In this document: positions 18,936 to 27,647 of the stretch, piece by piece | Numbering within the stretch: the stretch's first letter is position 1 | Layout: each line of letters begins with the position of its first letter | Translations under genes and position numbers: made by a program | Origin: an uncultured Opitutia bacterium | GTDB taxonomy: Bacteria; Verrucomicrobiota; Verrucomicrobiia; Opitutales; UBA953 | NCBI GenBank assembly: GCA_903913915.1 | Contig: CAIWNE010000094.1 | Coordinates: 62,001-126,000, forward strand | Direction: 5' to 3' | Length of the DNA stretch: 64,000 nt | The notes under the pieces: generated by a model | Database searches by the model: none | Seen by the model: only the letters and a program-made list of their open reading frames with translations | Told to the model about the DNA's origin: nothing

Positions 18936-20720
18936 TCAGACGGCGTCGCCGGCCCGGACGATATGGGGCTGGTAGGCGATTTCGAAGCCGTAAGCCGTGC
19001 CGGCCCGCAGGGGCATGGACTTGTCGCGCTGAAGCGTCTGGTAGAAATGGACCTTACCCCAGCAGGTACGATGCTTGGGGTTGTCGCTTACGACCTTGGT
19101 CTCGGCCCAGGTCGAATGGAAATCGTCCTTCAGGACCTCGCAGCGATGCGATTCGGCGCCAAGCACCAAGGCGTTGCCCGGGGTCATGCGGGAGTGCGTC
19201 GTGGCGATCGGCAGGACGAGGCGGAATTCCTCCAGCACCACGGCGGCCTTGGCCGTCAGGGTGTAGCGGGCGACGAGGCGGCCGCCGTTGAATTCCCAAT
19301 CCACCTTGAGCGAGGCGACGTTGGCGGAGAGCTTCTCGTCGCGGTCGATCAGGTCAGGCTGGTCGTAGCGGAAGTGATAGGTGCCGGCCTTCGTGCCCAT
19401 GGCGACCTGGGCGTTCTTGCCGTAGAAGGAAGGGGTATAGGTCTTTCCGCCGATCGTGAACTCGGGGATGAAGGGGGTGGTCTGCAGATTGGACGGCCAG
19501 TCGAAGACGCCGGGCATGTGCGGGAACGCCAGCGAATCGGAGAAACGGTGGGAGCCGGCGGAGACCAGCGGCAGGATGACATGGAGGCCCGAGGCGGGGT
19601 CCTGGTAGGAGAGCAGGCCTTGTTCCTTGCGCGGCGACTTGTCGAAGGAGAAGAAGCGGCAGACGGGCAGGCGGCTGGACGGCTTCACGACTTCCATCGC
19701 CCCGCCGATGGTCTTCGCGAGGCGGGACCACTGGGAGAGGTAGCGTGCGGCGTCGAAATTGGCCATGCGCGTGGTGTGGCCGGGGATGGTGTCGCGCTCG
19801 GCGTCGCGCACGATGATCAGGCCGTGTTCGGCGTCGAAGAACGTGGTGAAGAAGTTGGCGTAAAGGCGACGGACGAGGTCGCGTGCCAAGGCTTCCTTTT
19901 CGACGGGCACCCAGCGGTCGCGGAGGGCCTGGAGGAGGAGGGTGATGCAATGCATCTGGCCGTAGGCGCCGATGCCGCGGCCGTAGCACCAACCCAGTCC
20001 GTCGTCGCGGACGGTATCCATGATCACGCGGACATACTTCTCGGCCAGGGCGCGGAGCTTGGGCAGCTTGGAATCGCGGAGCTGGATGTTGGCGTGAAGC
20101 TGCAGGGACTGACGGATGAAGATCAGCGAAACGACGCCGTAGAGGTCGAAGGCGCCTCCGAAATTCTCGGCGTTCGCCGCCTTGGAGGCTTCGTCGTGGA
20201 AACCGCCGGTGGAGGCCGCGGCGATGCGGTCCATGAAGCGGTCTACGAGGGGGCCGGTCTCGTCCTTCTTGGTCAGGCCGAAGGAGAAGCGACAGACTGC
20301 CTTGGCGATGTCGAAGGCTTGGACGTGGTCGTGGTGGTCATGCTCGATGGCCAGGCGCTCGTCGATGAGGGCGCGGGTCGCTTCGTCGAGGATCTCCCAG
20401 ACGGGGTTGCGTTCGCGGGTCGGCCCGAAGGCCAGGAGTCCGAGGCAGGCGAAGGCCATGCCGTTGTCGGAGCCTTTGCTGATCCGGACCTGCGCGGTGA
20501 TGGTGCGCGCGACGATCTCGGCGATGTTCTGGCGGTCGAGGTGGAGCTCCCCGGTGGCGCGGAAGTATTCCCCGAAGGCCAGGGCGGCGTGGCCGGGCTC
20601 GTCAGCCCGGGAGACTTCCCCGGCGACGGGCACGACGGTGCCATCAGCTGCGAGGGAATTGAAGTTGAGTTTGAGGAGGGCCTTGGTCTGGTCCAGGCAC
20701 TGGCTCGCGAAATTCTGCAT
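18936..20720 (-). CDS. Uncharacterised 594-aa protein; possible alpha/alpha-toroid plus beta-sandwich polysaccharide-active protein
   Basis: Intact ORF with genome-like codon usage. Helical N-terminal half with GLGWCYGRGIGAYGQMHCITLLLQAL and EHDHHDHVQAFD, beta-rich C-terminal half. No obvious signal peptide; family not recognised. Confidence 0.7.
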   Translation of the reverse strand: MQNFASQCLDQTKALLKLNFNSLAADGTVVPVAGEVSRADEPGHAALAFGEYFRATGELHLDRQNIAEIVARTITAQVRISKGSDNGMAFACLGLLAFGPTRERNPVWEILDEATRALIDERLAIEHDHHDHVQAFDIAKAVCRFSFGLTKKDETGPLVDRFMDRIAAASTGGFHDEASKAANAENFGGAFDLYGVVSLIFIRQSLQLHANIQLRDSKLPKLRALAEKYVRVIMDTVRDDGLGWCYGRGIGAYGQMHCITLLLQALRDRWVPVEKEALARDLVRRLYANFFTTFFDAEHGLIIVRDAERDTIPGHTTRMANFDAARYLSQWSRLAKTIGGAMEVVKPSSRLPVCRFFSFDKSPRKEQGLLSYQDPASGLHVILPLVSAGSHRFSDSLAFPHMPGVFDWPSNLQTTPFIPEFTIGGKTYTPSFYGKNAQVAMGTKAGTYHFRYDQPDLIDRDEKLSANVASLKVDWEFNGGRLVARYTLTAKAAVVLEEFRLVLPIATTHSRMTPGNALVLGAESHRCEVLKDDFHSTWAETKVVSDNPKHRTCWGKVHFYQTLQRDKSMPLRAGTAYGFEIAYQPHIVRAGDAV

Positions 20721-20830
20721 GCGAAAGGTTTGGATTGGGGCAGGGGGGTGCCTCAGTCAATGCCTCATCGTAAAAAATTCGTTATTTCGACGTTCCTTAC
20801 CCTGGTCATAAGCGCAGGGACGCCTTGCCT

Positions 20831-21361
20831 TCAGGACTCGAAGACGACTTCGACCGGACAGCGGGAAAGCCTTGATAAGAGCCTTCCGTGGGCCTGCAGG
20901 GGCCACCAACGGTACAGATGGATGTCGATGGGCTTCCACAGTCCCACCCACCCGCAGATCGTCAGTCCTTCGCGGATGAAGTCGCCCAGCCGATGGCCGG
21001 GGGTGATGAGGTCGCGCAGGACCAGCGTGGCGGCCAGGAAGATCAGGCCGATCAGCAGGGCGGCACGGCCCTCGCGGAAGAGGCCGCCGAGGTCCTGGCT
21101 CGCGATCCGGGCCCGGTAATCGAAATAATGCTGGATCGATTCCTTCACCAGCCGCGCGGCTTCAACGTCCTCCGGCTGGCGGAGGACGATCCTGATGCGC
21201 AGGTCGGAGTCCCGCCGATGCTCGCGCGCCCAGCTGAGGATGAACTCCTCGGCGTCATGGTCCAGGTCGCGCTCATGGAACGGCGAGGGGTCCATGGTGT
21301 TGAAGAGCTGGCCGACGTTGTTGAGCCTGAGTTCGATCAGGCCGGGAGGTTGGGAGGTCAT
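20831..21361 (-). CDS. Conserved hypothetical membrane protein
   Basis: 176 aa; LRLNNVGQLFNTMDPSPFHERDLDHDAEEFILSWA; one hydrophobic segment AALLIGLIFLAATLVLRDLI. Confidence 0.75.
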   Translation of the reverse strand: MTSQPPGLIELRLNNVGQLFNTMDPSPFHERDLDHDAEEFILSWAREHRRDSDLRIRIVLRQPEDVEAARLVKESIQHYFDYRARIASQDLGGLFREGRAALLIGLIFLAATLVLRDLITPGHRLGDFIREGLTICGWVGLWKPIDIHLYRWWPLQAHGRLLSRLSRCPVEVVFES

Positions 21362-21362
21362 C

Positions 21363-23579
21363 TTAAAGGGGGAGCGGCCTGCCTAGGGCCGATTGGAAGA
21401 ATCGCGCACGCTTCTCACGCATCTCGTTGGATTCGCCGGCGCCATGATTGGCGCCTGGCACGACGTGGAACTCGACCTGGTCCTTCTTGCTCGCCGCCAG
21501 CAAGGCGTCGCGGAAGTCATAGCTGCACTTCACGTCGACGTTGGTGTCGGATTCTCCGACGGAAAGGAAGAGGCGTCCTTTCAGGTTGGCGGCGTAATGC
21601 GCGCAGGAGTTTTCCTCATACCAAGGACCGATGGGGTAGCCTAGCCATTGCTCGTTCCACCAGAGCTTGTCGATCCGGTTGTCGTAGCAGCCGCAGTCAG
21701 CGGCGCCGGCCTTATAGAAATCGCCATGCAGCAGGACGGCGTGCGCGGTATTCTGTCCGCCGGCCGAGCCGCCGAAGATGCCGACGCGTGAGAGGTCCAT
21801 GTTGGGTTCCGTCTTGGCGAGCGCCTTGATCCAGGCGATGCGATCGTCGAAGCCACCGTCCTTAAGGTTGCGCCAGCAGTACTGGTGGAACTCCTTGCCG
21901 CGGTTGTTGGTGCCGCGTCCGTCCATCTGGACGACGTAGAACCCGCAAGACGCAAGCTCGCGATGGTTGCGGTTCCACCAATTGAACGAATGTGGGGCGA
22001 AGGAGCCGTGCGGCCCGGCGTAGATGTTCTCGATCACCGGATATTTCTTCTTCGGGTCGAACGGGTGAGGCCGTGTCACGACCCCCCAGATGTCGAACTT
22101 CCCGTCCCGGTCCTTGGCCACGAACGGCTTGGTGGCCGTCCAGCCGGCTTTCTTGAGCGGCGTGGGGTCGGCTTCCCCCAGCTTCGCGATGAAGTGTCCG
22201 TCGAGACCGCTGCGGAGCGTGAAGGTGGGCGGCGTGTCGACCCGTGATGACGTATCGATCAAGGTGCGGCGATCGGGGGAGAAGGTGGCCTCATGATTTC
22301 CGTCGGTCGGCGTGAGGTCGACGAGCCCTCGCCCATCCAGGCCGACCTTGCAGAAATGTTGGTGATAAGGGTTTTCGCCGGGATTGCGGCCTAACGCCAC
22401 GAAGGTCACGGATCCCTCCTTTTCGTCCACCTTGATGATTTCTTTCGTCACCCAAGTCCCTGAGGTGAGGGGTTGGACGGTCTTTCCGTCCTTCAGGCCT
22501 ACGGAATACAGGTGCAGCCAGCCGGTGCGCTCCGACATCCAGAGCGTCCGCTGTTCGCTCAGGTCGAAGCGGTAGCGCGTCGCGAAGGAGTAGACGAACT
22601 TAGGGTCTTCTTCCGTGATCATTCGCCGCCAGGTTCGGCGCACGACGTCATATTCGATGATGCCGTGCCCGGTGAAGCCGCGCTTGATGAACTCGGAGGT
22701 CAGGCGCTGGGAGTCCGCAGACCAGTCGAGCCGTTCGGTGGTGTGGGCCTGTGGCAGCACTCCAGCGGCCGGCCGGCCGAGGTTATCGCCCTCGGCCGAG
22801 AAGACCCACGGGATGCGCTCGGTGCGATCGTCACCCGGCTTGTCGTAGGGAATCGTCTTCTTGGTCTGCTTCACCGAGTCGGTGACGAGATATTGGCGTA
22901 CCGGCGCCACGCGCTCGCGCCAGAGGGCGAAATGGCGGCCGTCCGGCGACCAGCTCGCCGGGCCGACCCAGCCGTCCTTACCCTCGACGCCATCTTGGGT
23001 GAGCTTCGTCTCGCGGTTGCCGTTCCTGGTCTCTATGAGGAACACGTTGCCTCCCCGGAGTTCCACCCGACGTTCTCCGGACGGAGATTCAGCTTGCTGA
23101 CGCGAGTAGGAAAGGCGGCGTGATTCTCCCGGGCCTTTGCCGGTTTTCTCAGGCGTGGCGGCGTCGGATTTCTTGCCAGGTTGCGTAGGCGTAAGACGTT
23201 GGTTGGCTTCGACGATCCAGGCTTCGCCGTCCGATTCCAACCGGACGCGCCCATCGTCGAGGGCGTGGACTCGGCTGAACGGCCACTTCTTGGAGGTCAC
23301 CTTGTTCTTGGTGAGTTCGGATAGGGCGGCCGCGACCTTCTCGTGGTCGAACGCAGGACGGACCTGGCCGGTCGCGCAATCCGCCAGCTTCCATGTCTGG
23401 CCCGAACTTTCGCGCCAAGAGTAGGTCATCAGGCGTCCCGATTCCGACCAGCGCACGTTTTCCGGCCGGGACATCTGGGCTGGCCAATACCAGGCGTCGT
23501 ATTGTTTCTGCCATTCCGCGATCAGCGAGGGTTCGGCGAAAGCCAGCAGCGGGGCGAACAGCAGGAGACGAAACAGCAT
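21363..23579 (-). CDS. S9 family prolyl oligopeptidase / DPP4-like secreted peptidase
   Basis: 738 aa; signal-like MLFRLLLFAPLLAFAEP; DPP4 N-terminal propeller-like repeats; VQMDGRGTNNRGKEFHQYCWRNLKDGGFDD, nucleophile GIFGGSAGGQN, C-terminal GANHGAGE. Confidence 0.92.
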   Translation of the reverse strand: MLFRLLLFAPLLAFAEPSLIAEWQKQYDAWYWPAQMSRPENVRWSESGRLMTYSWRESSGQTWKLADCATGQVRPAFDHEKVAAALSELTKNKVTSKKWPFSRVHALDDGRVRLESDGEAWIVEANQRLTPTQPGKKSDAATPEKTGKGPGESRRLSYSRQQAESPSGERRVELRGGNVFLIETRNGNRETKLTQDGVEGKDGWVGPASWSPDGRHFALWRERVAPVRQYLVTDSVKQTKKTIPYDKPGDDRTERIPWVFSAEGDNLGRPAAGVLPQAHTTERLDWSADSQRLTSEFIKRGFTGHGIIEYDVVRRTWRRMITEEDPKFVYSFATRYRFDLSEQRTLWMSERTGWLHLYSVGLKDGKTVQPLTSGTWVTKEIIKVDEKEGSVTFVALGRNPGENPYHQHFCKVGLDGRGLVDLTPTDGNHEATFSPDRRTLIDTSSRVDTPPTFTLRSGLDGHFIAKLGEADPTPLKKAGWTATKPFVAKDRDGKFDIWGVVTRPHPFDPKKKYPVIENIYAGPHGSFAPHSFNWWNRNHRELASCGFYVVQMDGRGTNNRGKEFHQYCWRNLKDGGFDDRIAWIKALAKTEPNMDLSRVGIFGGSAGGQNTAHAVLLHGDFYKAGAADCGCYDNRIDKLWWNEQWLGYPIGPWYEENSCAHYAANLKGRLFLSVGESDTNVDVKCSYDFRDALLAASKKDQVEFHVVPGANHGAGESNEMREKRARFFQSALGRPLPL

Positions 23580-23624
23580 AGGCGTATTTCAGGCTTTCGC
23601 CGGACATACTCAACCCAGCAGAGC

Positions 23625-26600
23625 CTATTTCTTCGACTTGTCGGTCTTCGACTTGTCGGTCTTCGACTTGGCGGCCTTGGGCTTAAGGCCTGAAAGATAG
23701 GCTACGACGTCGCGTATTTCGGAGGCGGTCAGGATCCCCAGCATGGGAGGCATGACCGATACCGGCGGCGTCCGGGATGCGACGGAAGCAACGGCGATCT
23801 TCTGAGTCTTCCCGTCGGGCAGTTTGAACTCGATGGTCTTGGCGTTCTCCTTGATCACGCTGCCCGCCAGGGTGGCGCCGTCTTTCAGCACGATGGTTTC
23901 CACCCCGAATCCCGGGACGATCTTGGCCGACGGTTCGACGAGCGACTCGGCGAGTTCATCCTTGGTTCGTAGTCCGCCTACGTAGCGGAGGAGAGGGCCG
24001 ACTTCGCTGCCTTCTTCGGAGTCTACCCGATGACAGGCGATGCAATTGGCTCCCAGGTGACCATTGATGATGGCTTTGCCTTTGAGGGGGTCCCCTCCGT
24101 CCGTCAGCAATTCGTACGGGACTTCCGGGCCGGCCATCCTGAGTCCGCCTTTGGGACCAAGGGTGAGGTATTTCTTGATCGCGGCGGCGAGCTCCGGGGC
24201 GGCGGATTCGCGAGCCAACGTGAATACTTCAAGCTTCAGGCCTGGGTCTAATTTGCGGGCGACGAGGCGACCGACGAGTTCTTCCAGGAGCTTCAGCGAA
24301 GCCGCATCCGTGCGTCCTCTCAGGGCGGACACGACCGCCTGTTTTTCAGGCAACTTCGCCGACTTTGAATTCAGGATAGAACGGGCGACCTCCATCGCCG
24401 AAGCAACGTCGCGGGTGAAAAGCTGTCCGACGGCCTCGATGCGGACTTCGGAAGGATTGCCTTCGCCACTCGCGTTGCGAAGCGTGCGGATCACCGCTTC
24501 GGATTCGGTCGTCTTGCGTCCGAGCAGTCGGAGCGTCTGGAGGCGTACGGCGGGAGCGGCCTTGAGGTCCTCGGCCAAGGCGAGGAGCACCGGGAAGGGG
24601 ATTTCCAGTTCGTATTTCACCATCAGTTCCAAGGCGGCCGCCCGTTCGGCAGGCTGCGTAATCGCGAGGAAGTCATCCTGACGGGTGCGGAGGCGGGCGG
24701 CGATGGCCTTGACGTCGCGGGCTGCGTACTTCTTGGCCGTACCATCGACAAGGTCGAGGACCGGGGGTTGGTCGAATGACAGCAGGGCGCGGAAGGCCTC
24801 TTCTCGCAATGGGGCGCCCGTGGGCAGCCTGAGCGTCCAATCCGTCAGTCGTCCCAAGGCGGCGGCGTCGCCGAGTCGCAAGTTGGAGTTGAGCGCACGG
24901 CGCGCAGCGGGGTAGGGAAGGTCATGTTGCGTCAACGCCGCCGCGAGTTCGGCCTGTGCGGAGGGAATGCCTTCGTCGTCATGGATAGCGCGGGCGGCTT
25001 CGACGACGACCTCGGGGTTGGCATGGTCCAGAAGTTTTGCCAAGAGCGGCGATCTCCGGCGGGCCAAGGCGAGGGTTGCGAAGGCCGCTTTTGCTCCTTG
25101 GTTTGATTTGGCGATGGCGAGCAGGGTTTCGTCGCCTTGGGTTCCGGCCATACCGGAGACAAGACCGTGGCGCAGCCAAGGCAGGCGCAGGTCCGCTTCG
25201 GCGTCATGGAGGAAGCTTCCGAAGTCGACCTTTCCTCCGAGCTTGCCCAAGGTGATGCCGGCCTGCGTGCGTACCCTAAGGTCCGACACCTCCAGCTGAG
25301 CTTTAACCTTCCCGATCAGTTGCTCGGCAGGCTTTGTCTCGCTGAAGACCTTGAGTGCCTGCACCCGGATTTCCATGTCAGGGTCGTCAAGCAGGTCGAG
25401 TGCCGGCCTGATGTCAGCGATCTTGCCGTGCCGTAAGCCCATGCCGTAGCCCCAGATCCCGTGGATGCGGGCGTGGCGTGAGGCCGTCTGGCGGTTGGCG
25501 ACGGCCAGCATGTCATCCCATGCCGCCTGACGGTCGAGTCGTATCGACGCGTTGACGCGTACGCGTTGATCGCGATGGCCAAGCAATTCGAGCAGCGCCT
25601 CCTTGGGCATCGCTTCGGCGAATGACTTCGAGAGGAAGGCTTCGGAGCTCTTGTCGATGTTGGGAGCGACATCCATCCTCCAGACGGCGCCTTTCTGCTT
25701 AAGGGGATAGCCGCCCATCCAGTCGACGAAGTAGGCGCGTCCGTCGGTCCCCCAGGTCATGCCGATGAACATCTGCCCGCTGTTGACGGTGCGCAGGTTG
25801 GTCATCTTGAAGCTGTCCTTGTCAGGCTCCAGCGTGAAGGCATCCATCTTGCCCTTCGGGAACTGGTCGAGCAGGAAGTGCTGACGGAGCGTGCCGTCGA
25901 GGGCGTGGCCAGGCTCATGAAGGAAACCGCAAGGCCCATCTGAATAGTTCGCGATGGGAGGGGTGACGTTGAGCGGCTGATCGGGGTTTCCCGCCGGCAT
26001 CCAGATGTTTTCCTTCATCCAGCGGCTGCCAAGGGCCATGTACTGGTGCTGGCAGCGCCAGCCGGAGTCGGAGCCTTCCAGTAGGTAGACCAGGCGCTCT
26101 CGCTCCTTCGGCTGGTCGGCATCGTTGTCGACGCCGATGATGTTGCCAAGGTCGTCGAAGGCGAGCTCCTGGAGGTTGCGGATGCCGAACGCGAATACCT
26201 CGAAATTCGTGCCATCCGGTTCGCATCTTAGGACTGCGCCGGTGTGAGGATAAAAGAAACGCCTTCCCTCCTTGCTGACCACGTTGAAGCCCTTGTCTCC
26301 GATGGTCCAATAGATGCGTCCATCCGGTCCAAGCCGAAGGCCATGCATGTCATGTCCGGCGTAGGCGAGATGGCAGCCGAAGCCTGAGGCGACGACTTCT
26401 TGCACGTCCGCGACCCCGTCGCCATCCGTGTCCTTGAAGCGGTACAGGTTGGGCATGGCCGTCACGTAGACCCAGCCGTCGAAATACAGGATGCCTGCGG
26501 CGATGCCCGAGTTCGGCAGATTCATGCCTTCGGCGAAGACGGTGACCTTGTCAGCCACTCCGGTGTCGTGGGTGTCGGAAAGCTTGTAGATCCGCTCCTT

Positions 26601-26957
26601 GTTAAAAGTGAGATCCTGCCAGTCGATGACGCCGTCGCCGTTGAAGTCCTTGATGCCGCCGTTCGCCGAGCGGAATAGGCCGGGCGCGAGCTTCGCCTTG
26701 AGGAACGCGAGTTTTTCGTCCGCGGAAGTCAGCGCGACGTCGTAAGGGATCCAATCCCGGTGTTCCCGGATGTCGATGTCGCCGGCTTTGCGTCGGCTGG
26801 TCGAGGTCGCATAGATGTTGCCCTTCTCGTCCGCCGTGCATGCCACGGGGTCAGGGACGTTGATGTCTCCGGACCATTTCTGCGGGGAGACTTCGCCGCC
26901 GTAGGCGAACGAAAAGCAGGCGGCCGCGATGAACGTTGCATTGAGGGCCGGGCGCAT
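23625..26957 (-). CDS. PVC-type membrane-bound dehydrogenase with HEAT-like repeats and C-terminal haem-binding (CxxCH) domain
   Basis: 1110 aa; signal peptide-like start; NGGIKDFNGDGVIDWQDLTF..., FKDTDGDGVADVQEVVASGFG, HEAT-like segment, cytochrome-like NCIACHRVDSEEGSEVGPLL. Confidence 0.88.
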   Translation of the reverse strand: MRPALNATFIAAACFSFAYGGEVSPQKWSGDINVPDPVACTADEKGNIYATSTSRRKAGDIDIREHRDWIPYDVALTSADEKLAFLKAKLAPGLFRSANGGIKDFNGDGVIDWQDLTFNKERIYKLSDTHDTGVADKVTVFAEGMNLPNSGIAAGILYFDGWVYVTAMPNLYRFKDTDGDGVADVQEVVASGFGCHLAYAGHDMHGLRLGPDGRIYWTIGDKGFNVVSKEGRRFFYPHTGAVLRCEPDGTNFEVFAFGIRNLQELAFDDLGNIIGVDNDADQPKERERLVYLLEGSDSGWRCQHQYMALGSRWMKENIWMPAGNPDQPLNVTPPIANYSDGPCGFLHEPGHALDGTLRQHFLLDQFPKGKMDAFTLEPDKDSFKMTNLRTVNSGQMFIGMTWGTDGRAYFVDWMGGYPLKQKGAVWRMDVAPNIDKSSEAFLSKSFAEAMPKEALLELLGHRDQRVRVNASIRLDRQAAWDDMLAVANRQTASRHARIHGIWGYGMGLRHGKIADIRPALDLLDDPDMEIRVQALKVFSETKPAEQLIGKVKAQLEVSDLRVRTQAGITLGKLGGKVDFGSFLHDAEADLRLPWLRHGLVSGMAGTQGDETLLAIAKSNQGAKAAFATLALARRRSPLLAKLLDHANPEVVVEAARAIHDDEGIPSAQAELAAALTQHDLPYPAARRALNSNLRLGDAAALGRLTDWTLRLPTGAPLREEAFRALLSFDQPPVLDLVDGTAKKYAARDVKAIAARLRTRQDDFLAITQPAERAAALELMVKYELEIPFPVLLALAEDLKAAPAVRLQTLRLLGRKTTESEAVIRTLRNASGEGNPSEVRIEAVGQLFTRDVASAMEVARSILNSKSAKLPEKQAVVSALRGRTDAASLKLLEELVGRLVARKLDPGLKLEVFTLARESAAPELAAAIKKYLTLGPKGGLRMAGPEVPYELLTDGGDPLKGKAIINGHLGANCIACHRVDSEEGSEVGPLLRYVGGLRTKDELAESLVEPSAKIVPGFGVETIVLKDGATLAGSVIKENAKTIEFKLPDGKTQKIAVASVASRTPPVSVMPPMLGILTASEIRDVVAYLSGLKPKAAKSKTDKSKTDKSKK
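23631..23675. repeat. 15-bp tandem repeat (cttcgacttgtcggt, about 3 copies) coding a Lys/Ser/Thr/Asp C-terminal tail
   Basis: Direct reading cttcgacttgtcggtcttcgacttgtcggtcttcgacttggcgg; translates as KSKTDKSKTDKSKK. Confidence 0.85.
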
Positions 26958-26966
26958 GGCAAGAGG

Positions 26967-27647
26967 TCAGCCGACCAGGACGAGGTAAAGTTCCTTCGGG
27001 CCGTGGGCGCCGAGGACGAGGATGCGCTCGATGTCGCCGGTCCGGCTCGGGCCGGTGATGAAGGAGAGCATGCTAGGCATCTGGTCGCCATGGCGCGCCT
27101 TGGCCAAGGCCAGGGCTGACCCGAGGTCGGGGACGACCTGGGAGGCTTCCGCGACGACGACGTGGACGTGCGGCAGCACGGAGAGGGCGCGGCCGCCGGA
27201 AGTGGCGCTGGAGACCAGGATGGCGCCCAGCTGGGCGACGATCGATTCGCAGGTGGTGATGCCGGCGTCGCACCCTTCGAGGCGCTGCTTGTCGAAGGTG
27301 GCGTCGGCCTCCCAGGTCTCGCAACTCAGGCCGGATGCCACGGGGCGCAGCAGGTCATGTCCATGGTAGGCGACCTTCTTCCAGTTCTTCGACGAGGCGA
27401 GCTCGGCTACGGCCTTGACGGCTGCCGCCTGGTCAGGGACGCGGATGAGCACGGCCTTAAGCTTGGCAAGCTGCTCGGAGAGGATCGCGAGGCTGGCGTC
27501 GGCGGTTTCGCCGCCATCGGGCAACCAAGGCTTGGCCACCTCGGAGGTCTTGCCCGGATTGGCATCGGTCTTCAGGTGCGGCTTGGGGGCCTTCACCTTC
27601 AGCGCCTCGCGTATGCGGGCGAAGATATCGGAGCGAGCGTCAGACAT
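26967..27647 (-). CDS. lutC: Lactate utilization protein C (LUD domain)
   Basis: 226 aa; MSDARSDIFARIREAL...; CDAGITTCESIVAQLGAILVSSATSGGRALSVLPHVHVVV; SFITGPSRTGDIERILVLGAHGPKELYLVLV. Confidence 0.93.
   Translation of the reverse strand: MSDARSDIFARIREALKVKAPKPHLKTDANPGKTSEVAKPWLPDGGETADASLAILSEQLAKLKAVLIRVPDQAAAVKAVAELASSKNWKKVAYHGHDLLRPVASGLSCETWEADATFDKQRLEGCDAGITTCESIVAQLGAILVSSATSGGRALSVLPHVHVVVAEASQVVPDLGSALALAKARHGDQMPSMLSFITGPSRTGDIERILVLGAHGPKELYLVLVG

Noticed and set aside
18963-21119. 718-aa plus-strand ORF
   Set aside because: Antisense to the 594-aa minus-strand protein and its neighbour; a mirror effect of strong GC3 codon bias.
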